Positions 25,388 to 34,791 of a stretch of 64,000 bases of DNA are shown in pieces. The DNA comes from Rhodospirillaceae bacterium. GTDB taxonomy: Bacteria; Pseudomonadota; Alphaproteobacteria; Rhodospirillales; Rhodospirillaceae. The translations under genes were made by a program, and so were the position numbers. Each line of letters starts with the position of its first letter. Within the stretch, counting starts at the first letter, position 1. The stretch covers positions 84,085-148,084 of the forward strand of contig JABJAH010000061.1 of assembly GCA_018666155.1 (NCBI GenBank). Reading direction: 5' to 3'. The notes under the pieces are model-generated. The model worked only from the letters and a program-made list of their open reading frames with translations, ran no database searches and had not been told where the DNA came from.

Positions 25388-27198
25388 GTGATCAACGGGG
25401 CGCTTCGCGCATGGCGATGATGGATCGTCCCAAGGGCAAAGATCATCGTTACCTCTATCGCATGTTCGGTTTTATGAAACCGTACGGGGGGGCATTGGCG
25501 ATGGCAGCCATTGCTCTTGTGGTGACCTCCGGTGCCACCTTGTCCATCGGGCTTGGTGTTAAGTTTCTGATCGACAACGGTCTAACGGCCGGCGACACGA
25601 ATTTTTTGGATCGTGGGCTCTACGTTCTTATGGCCATTGTTCTAGTTATTTCTGTTGGCACTTATTTCCGATTCTACTTTGTGTCCTGGGTCGGCGAGCG
25701 GGTTGTGGCTGATATGCGGCAGGCTGTCTATTCGCAGGTCTTGAAATTGAGTCCGGGGTTTTTTGAAGTTACTAAGACAGGTGAGATTCTCTCCCGTCTA
25801 ACCGCCGATACATCCCTGCTTCAAACTGTTATCGGTTCGTCTTTATCTATAGCGCTGCGCAATGCCCTGACTTTGATCGGCGGCATCGGCTTGTTGGTGT
25901 ACACCAATGCTAGGCTTGCGGGTCTTGTAGCGTTGGTTATTCCGGCCGTGGTCGTGCCCATAATTTGGTACGGCCGACGGGTGCGTCGTTTGTCACGGGA
26001 CAGCCAAGATCGCGTCGCAGATGTGGGGTCCTATGCGGAGGAGAGCCTCAACGCGATCCGCACTGTCCAATCCTATAGCCACGAAGATGTCGACGAAAAA
26101 CGATTTTCAGATGAGGTCGAGGGCGCGTTTAAAGTTGCGATCCTCAGGATTTCCGCCCGAGCAATGCTTGGCGGTGTTGTGATTCTTTTGGTCTTCGGCG
26201 CGATCAGTTTTATTTTGTGGGCGGGTGGGCAAGACGTCATCTCCGGTCGCATTACGGCGGGTGAACTCACGGCGTTCGTGTTTTATGCCGTGCTTGTCGC
26301 AGGCGCGACGGGCGCCCTGACCGAGGTTATTGGTGATTTGCAACGTGCTGCGGGAGCAACTGAGCGCTTGATCGAGCTGTTGGAAACGGAGCCGGATATT
26401 CGGCCACCAGCTCAGCCCGTTGCGATGCCCGACCCGGCGGTCGGCGCGGTTAATTTTGAGAACGTGACGTTTCATTACCCGTCTCGGCCCGATGTTGCCG
26501 CTCTCAACGGGCTTAGTCTCGACGTTAAACCGGGTGAAACCGTCGCGCTGGTCGGACCGTCTGGCGCCGGTAAAACGACGGTCTTTCAATTGTTGTTGCG
26601 ATTCTACGATCCCCAAAATGGGACCGTATCCATTGACGGTGTCGACTTAACCCAAGCAGATCCCGTTGCGGCCCGTGGTCGGGTCGGACTGGTGGCGCAA
26701 GACCCCGTTATTTTTGCCGCCGATGCGTGGGAGAACATTCGCTATGGTCGGCCTGATGCATCCGATGACGAAGTGCGAGCTGCTGCGGAGGCAGCCGTGG
26801 CGACAGAGTTTTTGGATCGCTTGCCCGACGGGCTGAGTACGTTTCTCGGTGAGAAGGGGATGCGTTTGTCGGGTGGACAAAAACAGCGCATAGCGATCGC
26901 GCGGGCAATTCTGCGCGATCCCGCGGTTCTGTTGTTGGACGAGGCCACCAGCGCCCTGGATGCGGAAAACGAACGATTGGTGCAGAAAGCGCTGGAGGTT
27001 GTGATGGATGGCCGCACAACCATGGCCATCGCTCACCGGCTTGCCACCGTCGTTCGTGCCGACCGAATCGCTGTGTTGGAGGGGGGGAAGCTGATCGCCA
27101 CTGGTCCCCACGATGCTTTGCTCGAATCCAATCCGCTCTATGCCAGACTCGCAAAACTCCAGTTTTCAGCCAGTTCTGAAGCCGGGCAGGCCACCTAA
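25384..27198 (+). CDS. MsbA-like ABC exporter (fused membrane and ATPase domains)
   Basis: 604 aa half-transporter. Six membrane helices occupy about residues 33-310; the nucleotide-binding domain shows Walker A GPSGAGKTT (391-399), signature LSGGQ (495-499) and Walker B LLLDE (516-520) with the switch histidine in AIAHRLATV. It works as a homodimer to export lipids, peptides or drugs; alphaproteobacterial relatives are often annotated as ABCB-type or MsbA-like. Coupling to the ChaC-like gene hints at a glutathione or glutamyl-conjugate link, but this is inference. Confidence 0.94.
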   Translation: MSDQRGASRMAMMDRPKGKDHRYLYRMFGFMKPYGGALAMAAIALVVTSGATLSIGLGVKFLIDNGLTAGDTNFLDRGLYVLMAIVLVISVGTYFRFYFVSWVGERVVADMRQAVYSQVLKLSPGFFEVTKTGEILSRLTADTSLLQTVIGSSLSIALRNALTLIGGIGLLVYTNARLAGLVALVIPAVVVPIIWYGRRVRRLSRDSQDRVADVGSYAEESLNAIRTVQSYSHEDVDEKRFSDEVEGAFKVAILRISARAMLGGVVILLVFGAISFILWAGGQDVISGRITAGELTAFVFYAVLVAGATGALTEVIGDLQRAAGATERLIELLETEPDIRPPAQPVAMPDPAVGAVNFENVTFHYPSRPDVAALNGLSLDVKPGETVALVGPSGAGKTTVFQLLLRFYDPQNGTVSIDGVDLTQADPVAARGRVGLVAQDPVIFAADAWENIRYGRPDASDDEVRAAAEAAVATEFLDRLPDGLSTFLGEKGMRLSGGQKQRIAIARAILRDPAVLLLDEATSALDAENERLVQKALEVVMDGRTTMAIAHRLATVVRADRIAVLEGGKLIATGPHDALLESNPLYARLAKLQFSASSEAGQAT

Positions 27199-27241
27199 CG
27201 AATTGATGTGTCGATCTCTTTCGGGTACTAATAATGTTCGA

Positions 27242-27280
27242 CTCCAAACTATAGTGCTCCTGTCCGGACTAGAGTTGGAG
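27242..27280. repeat. Inverted repeat between ABC exporter and histidine kinase genes
   Basis: CTCCAA (27242-27247) and TTGGAG (27275-27280) can pair across a 27-base loop in the 119-base gap. No T run follows, so I do not call a terminator. It may be a weak hairpin in the leader of the histidine kinase transcript. Confidence 0.2.
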
Positions 27281-27317
27281 GCAAGCGTTAGCTCATAGAC
27301 GCATCGCTCAACACGAG

Positions 27318-30014
27318 GTGGGTTTGCCTAGTTCAACAAAGCATGCGGCGGCAACAGTCCATGATTTGTCTCAACGCAGCCCATTTTTGGATGGTGAGTT
27401 GCTGGAGCGCACTATGGCGCTCGGTAAGCAGAGCTACTTTGTTCTTGATGCCGACACCAATGAACTCACATGGCCCGATGCGACCTTCGCACTATGGGAT
27501 ATAGACCCAGAACCGGGCGGCCGCGTCACCCTCGAGTGGGTGTATTCGACCATCCATGACGATGATCGCGCCACAATAGAATCCGGTTATCGTGATCCGG
27601 CTTGGAACACGCTGACACTAGAATACCGTATAGCGTTGCCCGATGGCACGTATCGCCATATTCGAAATATCGCGTCGCGGGATCGAGATTCAGCCGGCCG
27701 CGTGATCCGCGTGTTCGGGTTACTCCAAGATATTTCTGATGAGCGCCGCATCGCTGGCGAATTAAAAACCAAAGATGCGTTCCTGGATCTGGCCGTCCAG
27801 TCGGCACGTATTGCTATCTGGGAGTTGAATCTCGACACCGGCGAGGTGCTCGGCAACGAGCAAGTCACTACGCTCTTAGGGTATGCCCCCGGAGAACTTC
27901 CGCTTCATACGGACACCTGGAGAGACTTGGGTCATCCCGACGACATCGCTGGGCGTCTGGCCGCGCTTGACCTTCATCTCAGTGGTAAGGCGGAGCGCTA
28001 CCAGCACGAGCATCGGCAAAGAAATAAGTCGGGAGAATGGAGCTGGGTTCTGGTTAACGGCCAGATCGTTGAACGCCACCTGGATGGGCGTCCCCTTCGG
28101 ATGGCCGGAACGACCCTTGATATTACGGCCCGCAAATCCGCGGAACAGGATCTCGGGGCGGAAAACGAACTTTTGTCTTTGGCCCTACGCATGGGTCGTC
28201 TCGGGTATTACTACAGGGATGCGGCGACTCAGGATGTGTTCTGGCCGCCGGAGACCTTTGACATTTGGGGCGCGGACCCCCTCAAAGGTACGCCCCCGTT
28301 AGACTGGTTACTATCAACCATACATCCTGACGACCGCGACAATTTTCAAGCCTGTGTTCGCGACCCGTCGTGGACTGAGATGGAACAAGATTTTCGGATC
28401 ATGCGACCGGACGGCCAGTTGCGTCATATTCGTGGCCAAACAATCCGGCAGCGATGTGATGACGGGGAGATTGTATCCAGCTACGGCGTCTACCAAGACA
28501 TTACCCAGTTTAGGGAGATGCAGACCGCGCTCGTGGAGGGAGAGGCACGCTTCCGCTCCGTTTTCGAAACCTCCGGCGCGGGTATTCTTATTGCCGATGA
28601 CGATGGTGAGGTGCGTTACATCAACACCGCGTTTGCCAATATGCTTGGTTACAAAGTTGTCGATATCGTTGGTCGCGGGTTGGAGACCCTGAATCCTGAA
28701 GACGAAGAGGACCCGGTTCTAGATCACGTCGATGATCTACGCGCTGGGGTAAAAACGAATCTCAACATAGAGAAACGCTTTCGACATAAAGATGGGCACC
28801 CTGTTTGGGTGCGCCTCAACGTCAATGTTGTCGACGGTTTTGGCGGGGGCGAGCGGATGTTCGTCGGTGTTGCCCAAGATGTCACGGAGCGCAAAGAAGC
28901 CGATCGGCGACTTAGAGAAAACCAAGATTTGCTTGAGGAGGCGCAGCGCCTCGGAAACATCGGTCACTGGACGTGGCTTCCAAAGACCAACACGGTCGAA
29001 TGGTCGCCACAGATGTATCGCATTCTGGGTTTGGATCCGGATCAGCCCGAGCTGCAGATGACCCCGTTTCGGGACTATATCCATCCCGAAGACCGAGAAA
29101 TGTGGGACGATGTCGTCGCGACAATTCGGGAAGGCGGACAGAGTTTGGCTCTAGAATATCGTTTGCTTCAGGCAGACGGGACTATCCGTCACGTCCTCGG
29201 CCGGGGTGAGATCGATACGTTGCCATCTGGAGTGACCCGACTTATCGGTACGGTCCAGGATCTAACCGGTCGTAAGCGAAGTGAGGAAGTGCTGCAGAAG
29301 GCGATTGATACTGCTGAGTCTGCCAACAGGGCGAAGTCAAAGTTTCTCGCCAGCATGAGTCATGAATTACGAACACCGCTTAACGCCATACTCGGTTTCG
29401 CCCAATTGTTGTCTCTGAAGACCCGTGGCCCGTTAAACGACCATCAGCATTCCTACGTCGGTAACATTGTCCAAGGGGGAGAGCACCTTCTCGGATTGAT
29501 TAACGATGTTCTCGATCTCGCACGCATTGATACTGGACAGTTGGCGGTCAACATCAGCACCGTGGATGCCGTTGAATCTGCGCAGCAGGTTCTCAGCAAT
29601 TTTCAGCAGTTAGCCGAATCAAAAGCCATCTCTCTTTCGTTCGCGCCGGAGTCTTTGCCTCAGTTGTCCGTGTTGGCTGATCCAATGAGGTTGACGCAGG
29701 TGCTGGTCAATTTGACCTCCAACGCGATTAAGTACAATCACGCGGGTGGGCTTGTTGTTTTCTCTGTGTTGAGAATGGAAAGCGGATTTTGCCGGATCGG
29801 TGTCGCCGATACGGGACCAGGTATCCCTGATGACCGGCATGGCGAGGTCTTTCAAAGCTTTAATCGACTCGGTGCGGAAGCGTCGGGCGAAGAGGGCACC
29901 GGCATCGGGCTAGCGCTGTCTAAAAGTCTGATCGAGCAAATGAACGGGGGTATCGGTTTTGACGTGCAGCCCAAAGGCGGCACTCAGTTCTGGGTTGAGT
30001 TGCCATTGCCCTAG
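27318..30014 (+). CDS. Multi-PAS sensor histidine kinase, cytoplasmic
   Basis: 898 aa from a GTG at 27318; an ATG at 27414 with GGAG upstream is an alternative start and loses only 32 residues. Five PAS/PAC units follow one another (about residues 35-145, 155-275, 285-400, 410-530 and 540-655), most of the PAS_3 type with the repeated IHPDD/REYR-like motif. The HisKA phosphoacceptor H682 lies in SMSHELRTPLN, and the ATPase domain shows N (LTSNAIKYN), G1 (DTGPGIP) and G2 (GTGIGLALSK) boxes. No membrane segment and no receiver domain; no response regulator is adjacent. It senses a cytoplasmic signal, perhaps redox, light or a ligand. Confidence 0.92.
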   Translation: MGLPSSTKHAAATVHDLSQRSPFLDGELLERTMALGKQSYFVLDADTNELTWPDATFALWDIDPEPGGRVTLEWVYSTIHDDDRATIESGYRDPAWNTLTLEYRIALPDGTYRHIRNIASRDRDSAGRVIRVFGLLQDISDERRIAGELKTKDAFLDLAVQSARIAIWELNLDTGEVLGNEQVTTLLGYAPGELPLHTDTWRDLGHPDDIAGRLAALDLHLSGKAERYQHEHRQRNKSGEWSWVLVNGQIVERHLDGRPLRMAGTTLDITARKSAEQDLGAENELLSLALRMGRLGYYYRDAATQDVFWPPETFDIWGADPLKGTPPLDWLLSTIHPDDRDNFQACVRDPSWTEMEQDFRIMRPDGQLRHIRGQTIRQRCDDGEIVSSYGVYQDITQFREMQTALVEGEARFRSVFETSGAGILIADDDGEVRYINTAFANMLGYKVVDIVGRGLETLNPEDEEDPVLDHVDDLRAGVKTNLNIEKRFRHKDGHPVWVRLNVNVVDGFGGGERMFVGVAQDVTERKEADRRLRENQDLLEEAQRLGNIGHWTWLPKTNTVEWSPQMYRILGLDPDQPELQMTPFRDYIHPEDREMWDDVVATIREGGQSLALEYRLLQADGTIRHVLGRGEIDTLPSGVTRLIGTVQDLTGRKRSEEVLQKAIDTAESANRAKSKFLASMSHELRTPLNAILGFAQLLSLKTRGPLNDHQHSYVGNIVQGGEHLLGLINDVLDLARIDTGQLAVNISTVDAVESAQQVLSNFQQLAESKAISLSFAPESLPQLSVLADPMRLTQVLVNLTSNAIKYNHAGGLVVFSVLRMESGFCRIGVADTGPGIPDDRHGEVFQSFNRLGAEASGEEGTGIGLALSKSLIEQMNGGIGFDVQPKGGTQFWVELPLP

Positions 30015-30033
30015 CCATTTATAGCGTCCCAGC

Positions 30034-30456
30034 TTAGTCCATGTCTCCGGGGCCGCGCCTGAGTTGTTTTACCGTGCCGCGGCGCTTCTTTTCGTTCAAT
30101 CGCTTCTTTTTGGATGTTTTTGATGGCTTGCTTGCTCGGCGTGGCCGGGTGATTTTTGACGCGTCGACGATTAGGGCGACGAGCCGGTCTAGTGCATCCT
30201 CTCGATTTCTCGTCTGATGGCGAAAACGCTTTGCTTCAATAACGATGATTCCGTGCCGGTTTGCTCTTCGGCCAGCCAGGGTGACAACCCGGCTACGGAC
30301 GTGCGGTGGTAGCGATGGAGAAGCGGCCGCATTGAATCGTAGTTGCACGGCGCTAGAAACTTTGTTCACGTTTTGCCCACCAGGGCCGGACGCGCGTACA
30401 AAGGAAAACTCGAGTTCTCCCGGATCAAGGTTTATATGGTCTGTAATAGCTATCAT
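30034..30456 (-). CDS. arfB: Peptidyl-tRNA hydrolase ArfB (class I release factor-like)
   Basis: 140 aa. The release-factor GGQ motif is at residues 26-28 in RASGPGGQNVNKV, without the codon-recognition domains of RF1/RF2, and the C-terminus is a lysine- and arginine-rich tail (KKRLNEKKRRG) that in this family enters the empty mRNA channel. It rescues ribosomes stalled on mRNAs without stop codons by hydrolysing peptidyl-tRNA. It is convergent with the histidine kinase gene and divergent from the SufE-like gene. Confidence 0.93.
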   Translation of the reverse strand: MIAITDHINLDPGELEFSFVRASGPGGQNVNKVSSAVQLRFNAAASPSLPPHVRSRVVTLAGRRANRHGIIVIEAKRFRHQTRNREDALDRLVALIVDASKITRPRRASKPSKTSKKKRLNEKKRRGTVKQLRRGPGDMD

Positions 30457-30553
30457 TGAAGCAGCCTAACGGCCGACCGACCTTTAGGAAATGTGCTTCC
30501 CCGTATAAATGGGTCAATGTTCTAGCGCCCTACAAAGAGATCACGAGACAGAT

Positions 30554-31009
30554 ATGCAAGACACGGTACATGAAACAGATTTACAGATGATCGAACCAGC
30601 CGTCAGATTTGACGACTTGGTCGAAAATTTTGGTCTGTTTGATGATTGGGAAGATCGGTATCGCTACATCATTGATCTCGGTAGGAAGCTTCCGATTTTC
30701 CCTGATGCGTTAAAGAACGATGCTCACAAGGTGCGCGGTTGCATGAGTCAGGTTTGGATCATTCCGGGTCATGCTCCCGCAGACCAAGGCCGTTTTGCAT
30801 TTGCGGCAGACAGCGATGCCCATATCGTTAAAGGGCTGATACACGTCTTGGCGTCGTTATATACTGGCAAGGCAATGACCGAAGTGGTAGCAGTCGATGC
30901 TGAAGCCGCCTTTGCTCAGCTCGGGCTGGATCAGCATCTCAGTCCAAGTCGACGCAACGGCCTGGTCGCGATGGTGGATCGAATTCGGGCCGCCGCCGCT
31001 CAGGTTTGA
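30554..31009 (+). CDS. SufE family cysteine desulfuration protein
   Basis: 151 aa from the ATG at 30554 (frame open from 30509). The SufE fold covers the protein, with the sulfur-accepting cysteine C63 in KVRGCMSQVW. SufE takes persulfide sulfur from the cysteine desulfurase SufS for Fe-S assembly. No suf operon is nearby. Its last ten bases overlap the convergent TPR gene. A homologue may be the sole SufE of the cell, or a second copy. Confidence 0.93.
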   Translation: MQDTVHETDLQMIEPAVRFDDLVENFGLFDDWEDRYRYIIDLGRKLPIFPDALKNDAHKVRGCMSQVWIIPGHAPADQGRFAFAADSDAHIVKGLIHVLASLYTGKAMTEVVAVDAEAAFAQLGLDQHLSPSRRNGLVAMVDRIRAAAAQV

Positions 31010-31773
31010 GGCGCGCTTGCGTCCGCGGCGTCAATTTTCTCCAGAACCATCTTTGCAACGGCCTCAGATGGGTCGAGCGTCAGGCTTTCCTGGGCTAAGG
31101 CGCGCGCCTCGTCGGTTTTGCCCTGATGGCGGAAAACGTCTGCGAGGCAGGCCTTGATGGTCGCGTTCTTGGGTTCCAGGCTATCAGCATTGCGCAAGCT
31201 GTTTAGCGCGGCAGGCAAGTCGCCTTTGCTCAGATACACGACACCGGTTTGATGGTGAATGCTGGCTGCCTGCGGTGCAATCGCCGAGGCGCGGGTTAGG
31301 GCCGCGAGGGCTTCGTCCCACCGTTGGCGACTGGCCGCAATCCGGGCCAATCCAACAAACCCTTGGTACAAGTCCGATGATAGCGCGACGGCCTTTAAAT
31401 AATAAGTCTCAGCTTGGGCAAGATTGCCGTAGCGTTCATAAAGATTGCCCAAGTTTCCGGATGTGTAACCCGATTGCGGGTTCAACATTAACGCTGTTTG
31501 GAAAGCGGCGATCGCACTTTGAGGACGGGCCTGTTTGCGTAGAACAGTGCCGAGATTGTTGTGCGCTTCAGCGAAATCAGGTTTCGCCTGTATAGCGCGG
31601 CGATAGTAACTCCCGGCAGCGGTCAATTTTCCGGCGTGAAAGAATTCAGTCCCTAATTCCTTCAACGCCTCGGCGCTTTCTGGACCTCGTTCTGTGTTTT
31701 GGGTGCTGCTGATTTCCCGAGAGGCCAGCCGGCGCACAAGTTCATCTCCGGCGGCTCTAACCATTGTGGTCAT
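31000..31773 (-). CDS. TPR repeat protein, larger copy
   Basis: About 257 aa from the ATG at 31773 (longer frame from 31809). Five or six tetratricopeptide repeats span about residues 30-245, recognised by repeated units such as AEAHNNLGTVLRKQARPQ and SGYTSGNLGNLYERYGN. TPR arrays mediate protein contacts. No catalytic domain or signal is seen. It follows a second, shorter TPR gene by 7 bases on the same strand; the two are probably one operon. Confidence 0.82.
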   Translation of the reverse strand: MTTMVRAAGDELVRRLASREISSTQNTERGPESAEALKELGTEFFHAGKLTAAGSYYRRAIQAKPDFAEAHNNLGTVLRKQARPQSAIAAFQTALMLNPQSGYTSGNLGNLYERYGNLAQAETYYLKAVALSSDLYQGFVGLARIAASRQRWDEALAALTRASAIAPQAASIHHQTGVVYLSKGDLPAALNSLRNADSLEPKNATIKACLADVFRHQGKTDEARALAQESLTLDPSEAVAKMVLEKIDAADASAPQT

Positions 31774-31780
31774 CCAATTC

Positions 31781-32167
31781 TCAGCGAGAGAAGCTGAACC
31801 AGCGGCCAAAAGCAGTGCGTACTTTTTTCCAGCCGAGGCCGCGGTTGAGGCTCATGGCGATCTTGAACGCGTCGATCGCTTTGTCTTTCTGGCCGACGGC
31901 CTGGTAGGCCTCGCCCATATTGTAATGGGCGTCCGCGTGTGATGGGTCTAGTTGGGTCGCCCGCCTCAAAGGAATCAGGGATTCCTCATTACGTCCGAGG
32001 GCGATCAGAATCACGCCAGCGTCAGCCTGGTAGATTGCGCTATTTGGTTCCGCCCTGATCGCGGCATTGACGTGAATGAGCGCCTGGTCGTGGGCGCCGT
32101 TGCGATAGGACTCAACGGCTTTGGCGTGTTCTGCCTGGTGGTCCACGCTCGATTTCTTGGGTTTCAC
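31781..32167 (-). CDS. TPR repeat protein, smaller copy
   Basis: 128 aa. Two to three tetratricopeptide repeats lie around residues 12-110 (AVESYRNGAHDQALIHVNAAI, and DAHYNMGEAYQAVGQKDKAID). The short basic C-terminus ends in RWFSFSR. Precedes the larger TPR gene, probably co-transcribed. Function unknown; adjacency suggests the two act together. Confidence 0.8.
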   Translation of the reverse strand: MKPKKSSVDHQAEHAKAVESYRNGAHDQALIHVNAAIRAEPNSAIYQADAGVILIALGRNEESLIPLRRATQLDPSHADAHYNMGEAYQAVGQKDKAIDAFKIAMSLNRGLGWKKVRTAFGRWFSFSR

Positions 32168-32253
32168 ACTGTGCTCCGGTAACCGTCGCTGATGGAAAGG
32201 GCATGCAGGGTTTTAACCGACCGTACTAAGAAATCAAACCGCTGAACTGCCGC

Positions 32254-33906
32254 TTATGCCGTCTTACCAAACAACCGTCGGTCCAGCTTGCTTACAAATT
32301 GCCAGGGATCGGGATCGGGTTTGCCAAAGAGGAACCCTTGTGCGTATTCAACGCCGCAGTCGCGAACAAATTCGAGGGTCTCTTTGCTATCGACCATTTC
32401 GGCGATGGTTTCCACATCCATGGTCTTACACAGGGTCGTAAGAGCGCGAAGAAACGCCCGGCCTTTCGGCGCGGTCTGGGCGTTCTTGACGGCACTGCCA
32501 TCAAGCTTCACCACGTCAACCTCGAGCACGCTGAGATATTGGAAACTAGCAGCGCCGGCGCCAAAATCATCCAGGCAGACATGGAATCCTTTGCGGCGCA
32601 CGGATTGGACGAAGGCGTTGGCTTTGTGCAGATCAACCACGCGGGCCGATTCTGTGATTTCAAAGAGTAAGTGTTCGGTGAGCCATGGATTGTTGTCGAT
32701 CAACGCGTGTAGCTTCTCAATATAGACGGCGTCGTCGACCGAGATTCCGGAGATGTTAACGGCGACCGAAATTTTTTCTTTGCGGTGATCCTTTAGCCAG
32801 TCGACGCATTTTTGCGCCATGGCGATATCGAACTCGCTGATCAGCCCGGTTTCTTCAGCAAAGGTGATGTACTTGTAAGGCGATTCTTCAAAATTTCCGC
32901 CGAACCGCACCAAGGCTTCATAGTGATGAAAGGCGCCGGTGTTGACGTCCAGGATCGGATGAAATGCGACGTCGAAATTGTTGTCGCCGATGACGCTTCG
33001 GAAACTGTTGAGGGAGCCCACCGCCTCCTTAACGAGCGAATCCATATTCTTGGCGATGTCTTTAACGTTAAAGTCGGCGCCGCTCTGTTCGCGGAAATGA
33101 TTAATTGTATAGACGAGGCCGTTGGTCAGGTCTTCGTCGTTGATGTCAGTCATGTCGACATCAATGGTGCCGGCTTGAACGTCGACTCCTTTGCCCTCTG
33201 GATCGAAGACGCGGGTGGCTTCCGCCAGTTTCGCTTCTAGGTCTGCAACGTCTAGGTCTGCGTCGTGCAAAATACCGAACTTGCCGTCACCCATCTCGCC
33301 AGCGGAATCGCCGCCGATGGAACTGGCGCGCAATGTGGTGCCCATCGTACTCATGAGAATTTCTTGGTCTTCTTCCGATAGGCTTTCATAGAAAGTATCG
33401 AAGCCGGGCAGGTTGACCAAGGTTAGCTCGGTATCGCCTTCGCCATTCTTGGTTTCTTTTAACTTTTCAGCAGCTAAACCGGAGAAGGAGTCGCCTGCCA
33501 ATAGGCCGGTACTTTGATCTCGTTTACTTGCGCCTTCTAATGCACCGTTTTCTTCAGCGTCACTCGCTGTGCGCAGGGCGAGAAAGAAATTGTTGCCGAG
33601 ATCGGGCATGAGATACCCGGCGAAGTTCAATGGGGGCGTTGGCCCTTTGACCCCTTTCAGACGGACTTTGGTGTCGTCGATGCGGCCTTTTTTTGCGGCG
33701 ACCGCCAACAGCTGTTCGACCAAGAGCTTGTCACGTGGGGCAACATAGTCTCGAAAGCTCGTGCCAATCAGTTCCTCAATCGTTTTACCAAGGACGGGTT
33801 GGGTTGCACCCGCGGCAAAAACGATTTTCCGGTTTTGATCCAGTTCGAGCAGGATGTCGGCCCAGCAGAAGGCAAAGGCAACGAACTTTTCGCGAGCAGT
33901 AGACAT
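32254..33906 (-). CDS. PAS, degenerate GGDEF and EAL domain protein (c-di-GMP phosphodiesterase-like)
   Basis: 550 aa from the ATG at 33906. A PAS-like N-terminal region (residues about 10-110) is followed by a GGDEF-related region whose signature is lost (GEMGDGKFG in place of GGDEF). The EAL domain starts at E330 (YEALVRF) and keeps the metal and base residues seen in active enzymes: VAVNISG, EITES, LDDFGAG, the lysine in VVKLDGS and QGFLFGKP, with a variant loop AEMVDS for the usual AEGVE. It is likely to degrade c-di-GMP. A perfect dyad stands about 30 bases upstream. Confidence 0.88.
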   Translation of the reverse strand: MSTAREKFVAFAFCWADILLELDQNRKIVFAAGATQPVLGKTIEELIGTSFRDYVAPRDKLLVEQLLAVAAKKGRIDDTKVRLKGVKGPTPPLNFAGYLMPDLGNNFFLALRTASDAEENGALEGASKRDQSTGLLAGDSFSGLAAEKLKETKNGEGDTELTLVNLPGFDTFYESLSEEDQEILMSTMGTTLRASSIGGDSAGEMGDGKFGILHDADLDVADLEAKLAEATRVFDPEGKGVDVQAGTIDVDMTDINDEDLTNGLVYTINHFREQSGADFNVKDIAKNMDSLVKEAVGSLNSFRSVIGDNNFDVAFHPILDVNTGAFHHYEALVRFGGNFEESPYKYITFAEETGLISEFDIAMAQKCVDWLKDHRKEKISVAVNISGISVDDAVYIEKLHALIDNNPWLTEHLLFEITESARVVDLHKANAFVQSVRRKGFHVCLDDFGAGAASFQYLSVLEVDVVKLDGSAVKNAQTAPKGRAFLRALTTLCKTMDVETIAEMVDSKETLEFVRDCGVEYAQGFLFGKPDPDPWQFVSKLDRRLFGKTA

Positions 33907-33933
33907 ATATATTTGTGGTCCTGATGTGACACC

Positions 33934-33949
33934 GCCAAGTAAACTTGGC
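33934..33949. promoter_or_regulatory. Perfect 7-base dyad before the EAL gene
   Basis: GCCAAGT and ACTTGGC around two A bases form a perfect 16-base inverted repeat, 28 bases upstream of the EAL gene start and in the divergent region shared with the PAS_5-like gene. Its symmetry and position fit an operator for a dimeric DNA-binding protein, or a leader hairpin. A T-rich stretch (about 33971-33993) nearby may hold a promoter. Confidence 0.4.
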
Positions 33950-34029
33950 AGTCTACTTAGCAAATACGCGTAATTTTTTAGACACTCTATTATTTAGCGA
34001 CGAGTACGTTTAACAGCGATTATCATCCC

Positions 34030-34677
34030 ATGGTTGGGAATCGCAACAAAAGTATTAAATCGCTTCAATTTGTAACGAAACCGGCAAAGGTACAGCTTGA
34101 TCTTTATCTCTGGATTGATGTTGAAGCCCGTTGGGAAGCGGGTCGAGTCCCATTCCGGTGGCCGGCCGTGTGTGCCAGCCGCGGCAACGCTGTGACAAAG
34201 ATCCCGGCCATCGAAGAGCATTGTGAGAGTGAAGAGGCTCGCGCCCACCCGGTTATCGCGACCGCGGCCGCATATTGGGCTGGTCTCAATACCGGCAGTA
34301 TGCCGCGCCGGTCCCATTTCGAGTTTATGGACATCTACCAAACTGCGCCGCACCTCCTCATGTCGGAGCGTATCGCGCCACAGACGTTCGCTTTTATTTA
34401 TTGCGGCACCCACGTTGCGGATAACTTGCCGCTCGATTTGACCGGAAAAACTTTCGATCCCGCCAATGTAGAGGTCAGCGGTATTCCTTGGTTCAACTAT
34501 AAATCAGAGGCCCTCGACGGACCGTGCATTCGCTATGGGTGCGATCAACTTGACTGGCCCAATCTAGATTTCGATATCATTCTTTCCGCTGTTTTTCCGT
34601 TGTCAGATGACGATGGCGTACCGCGGTTTCCGTTGGCCTGTTTGGTTTTCTTGAATTCGGCAGGCACGCTATCGTGA
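34030..34677 (+). CDS. PAS_5-like domain protein
   Basis: Up to 215 aa. From about residue 65 the pattern HPVIATAAAYWAGLNTGSMP, then SHFEFMDIYQTAPHLLM and FAFIYCGTHVADNL...DLTGKTFD matches a small PAS-type domain family (PAS_5) common in Rhodospirillales. The first 60 residues are less family-like, and a GTG at 34192 is an alternative start. PAS_5 proteins have no known enzyme activity. Divergent from the EAL gene, it may share the control region and a signalling role. No neighbours on the same strand within 115 bases. Confidence 0.7.
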   Translation: MVGNRNKSIKSLQFVTKPAKVQLDLYLWIDVEARWEAGRVPFRWPAVCASRGNAVTKIPAIEEHCESEEARAHPVIATAAAYWAGLNTGSMPRRSHFEFMDIYQTAPHLLMSERIAPQTFAFIYCGTHVADNLPLDLTGKTFDPANVEVSGIPWFNYKSEALDGPCIRYGCDQLDWPNLDFDIILSAVFPLSDDDGVPRFPLACLVFLNSAGTLS

Positions 34678-34791
34678 GTCTCAAAATCATTCACGATACT
34701 TGCTCTCTGTTCCCCGTTCTCTAGAGTAACGCTTAACGGGTTTGTAGAGACCTGTTTGGGCAACTCCCACCACGTATAGGAAATTAGGTTA

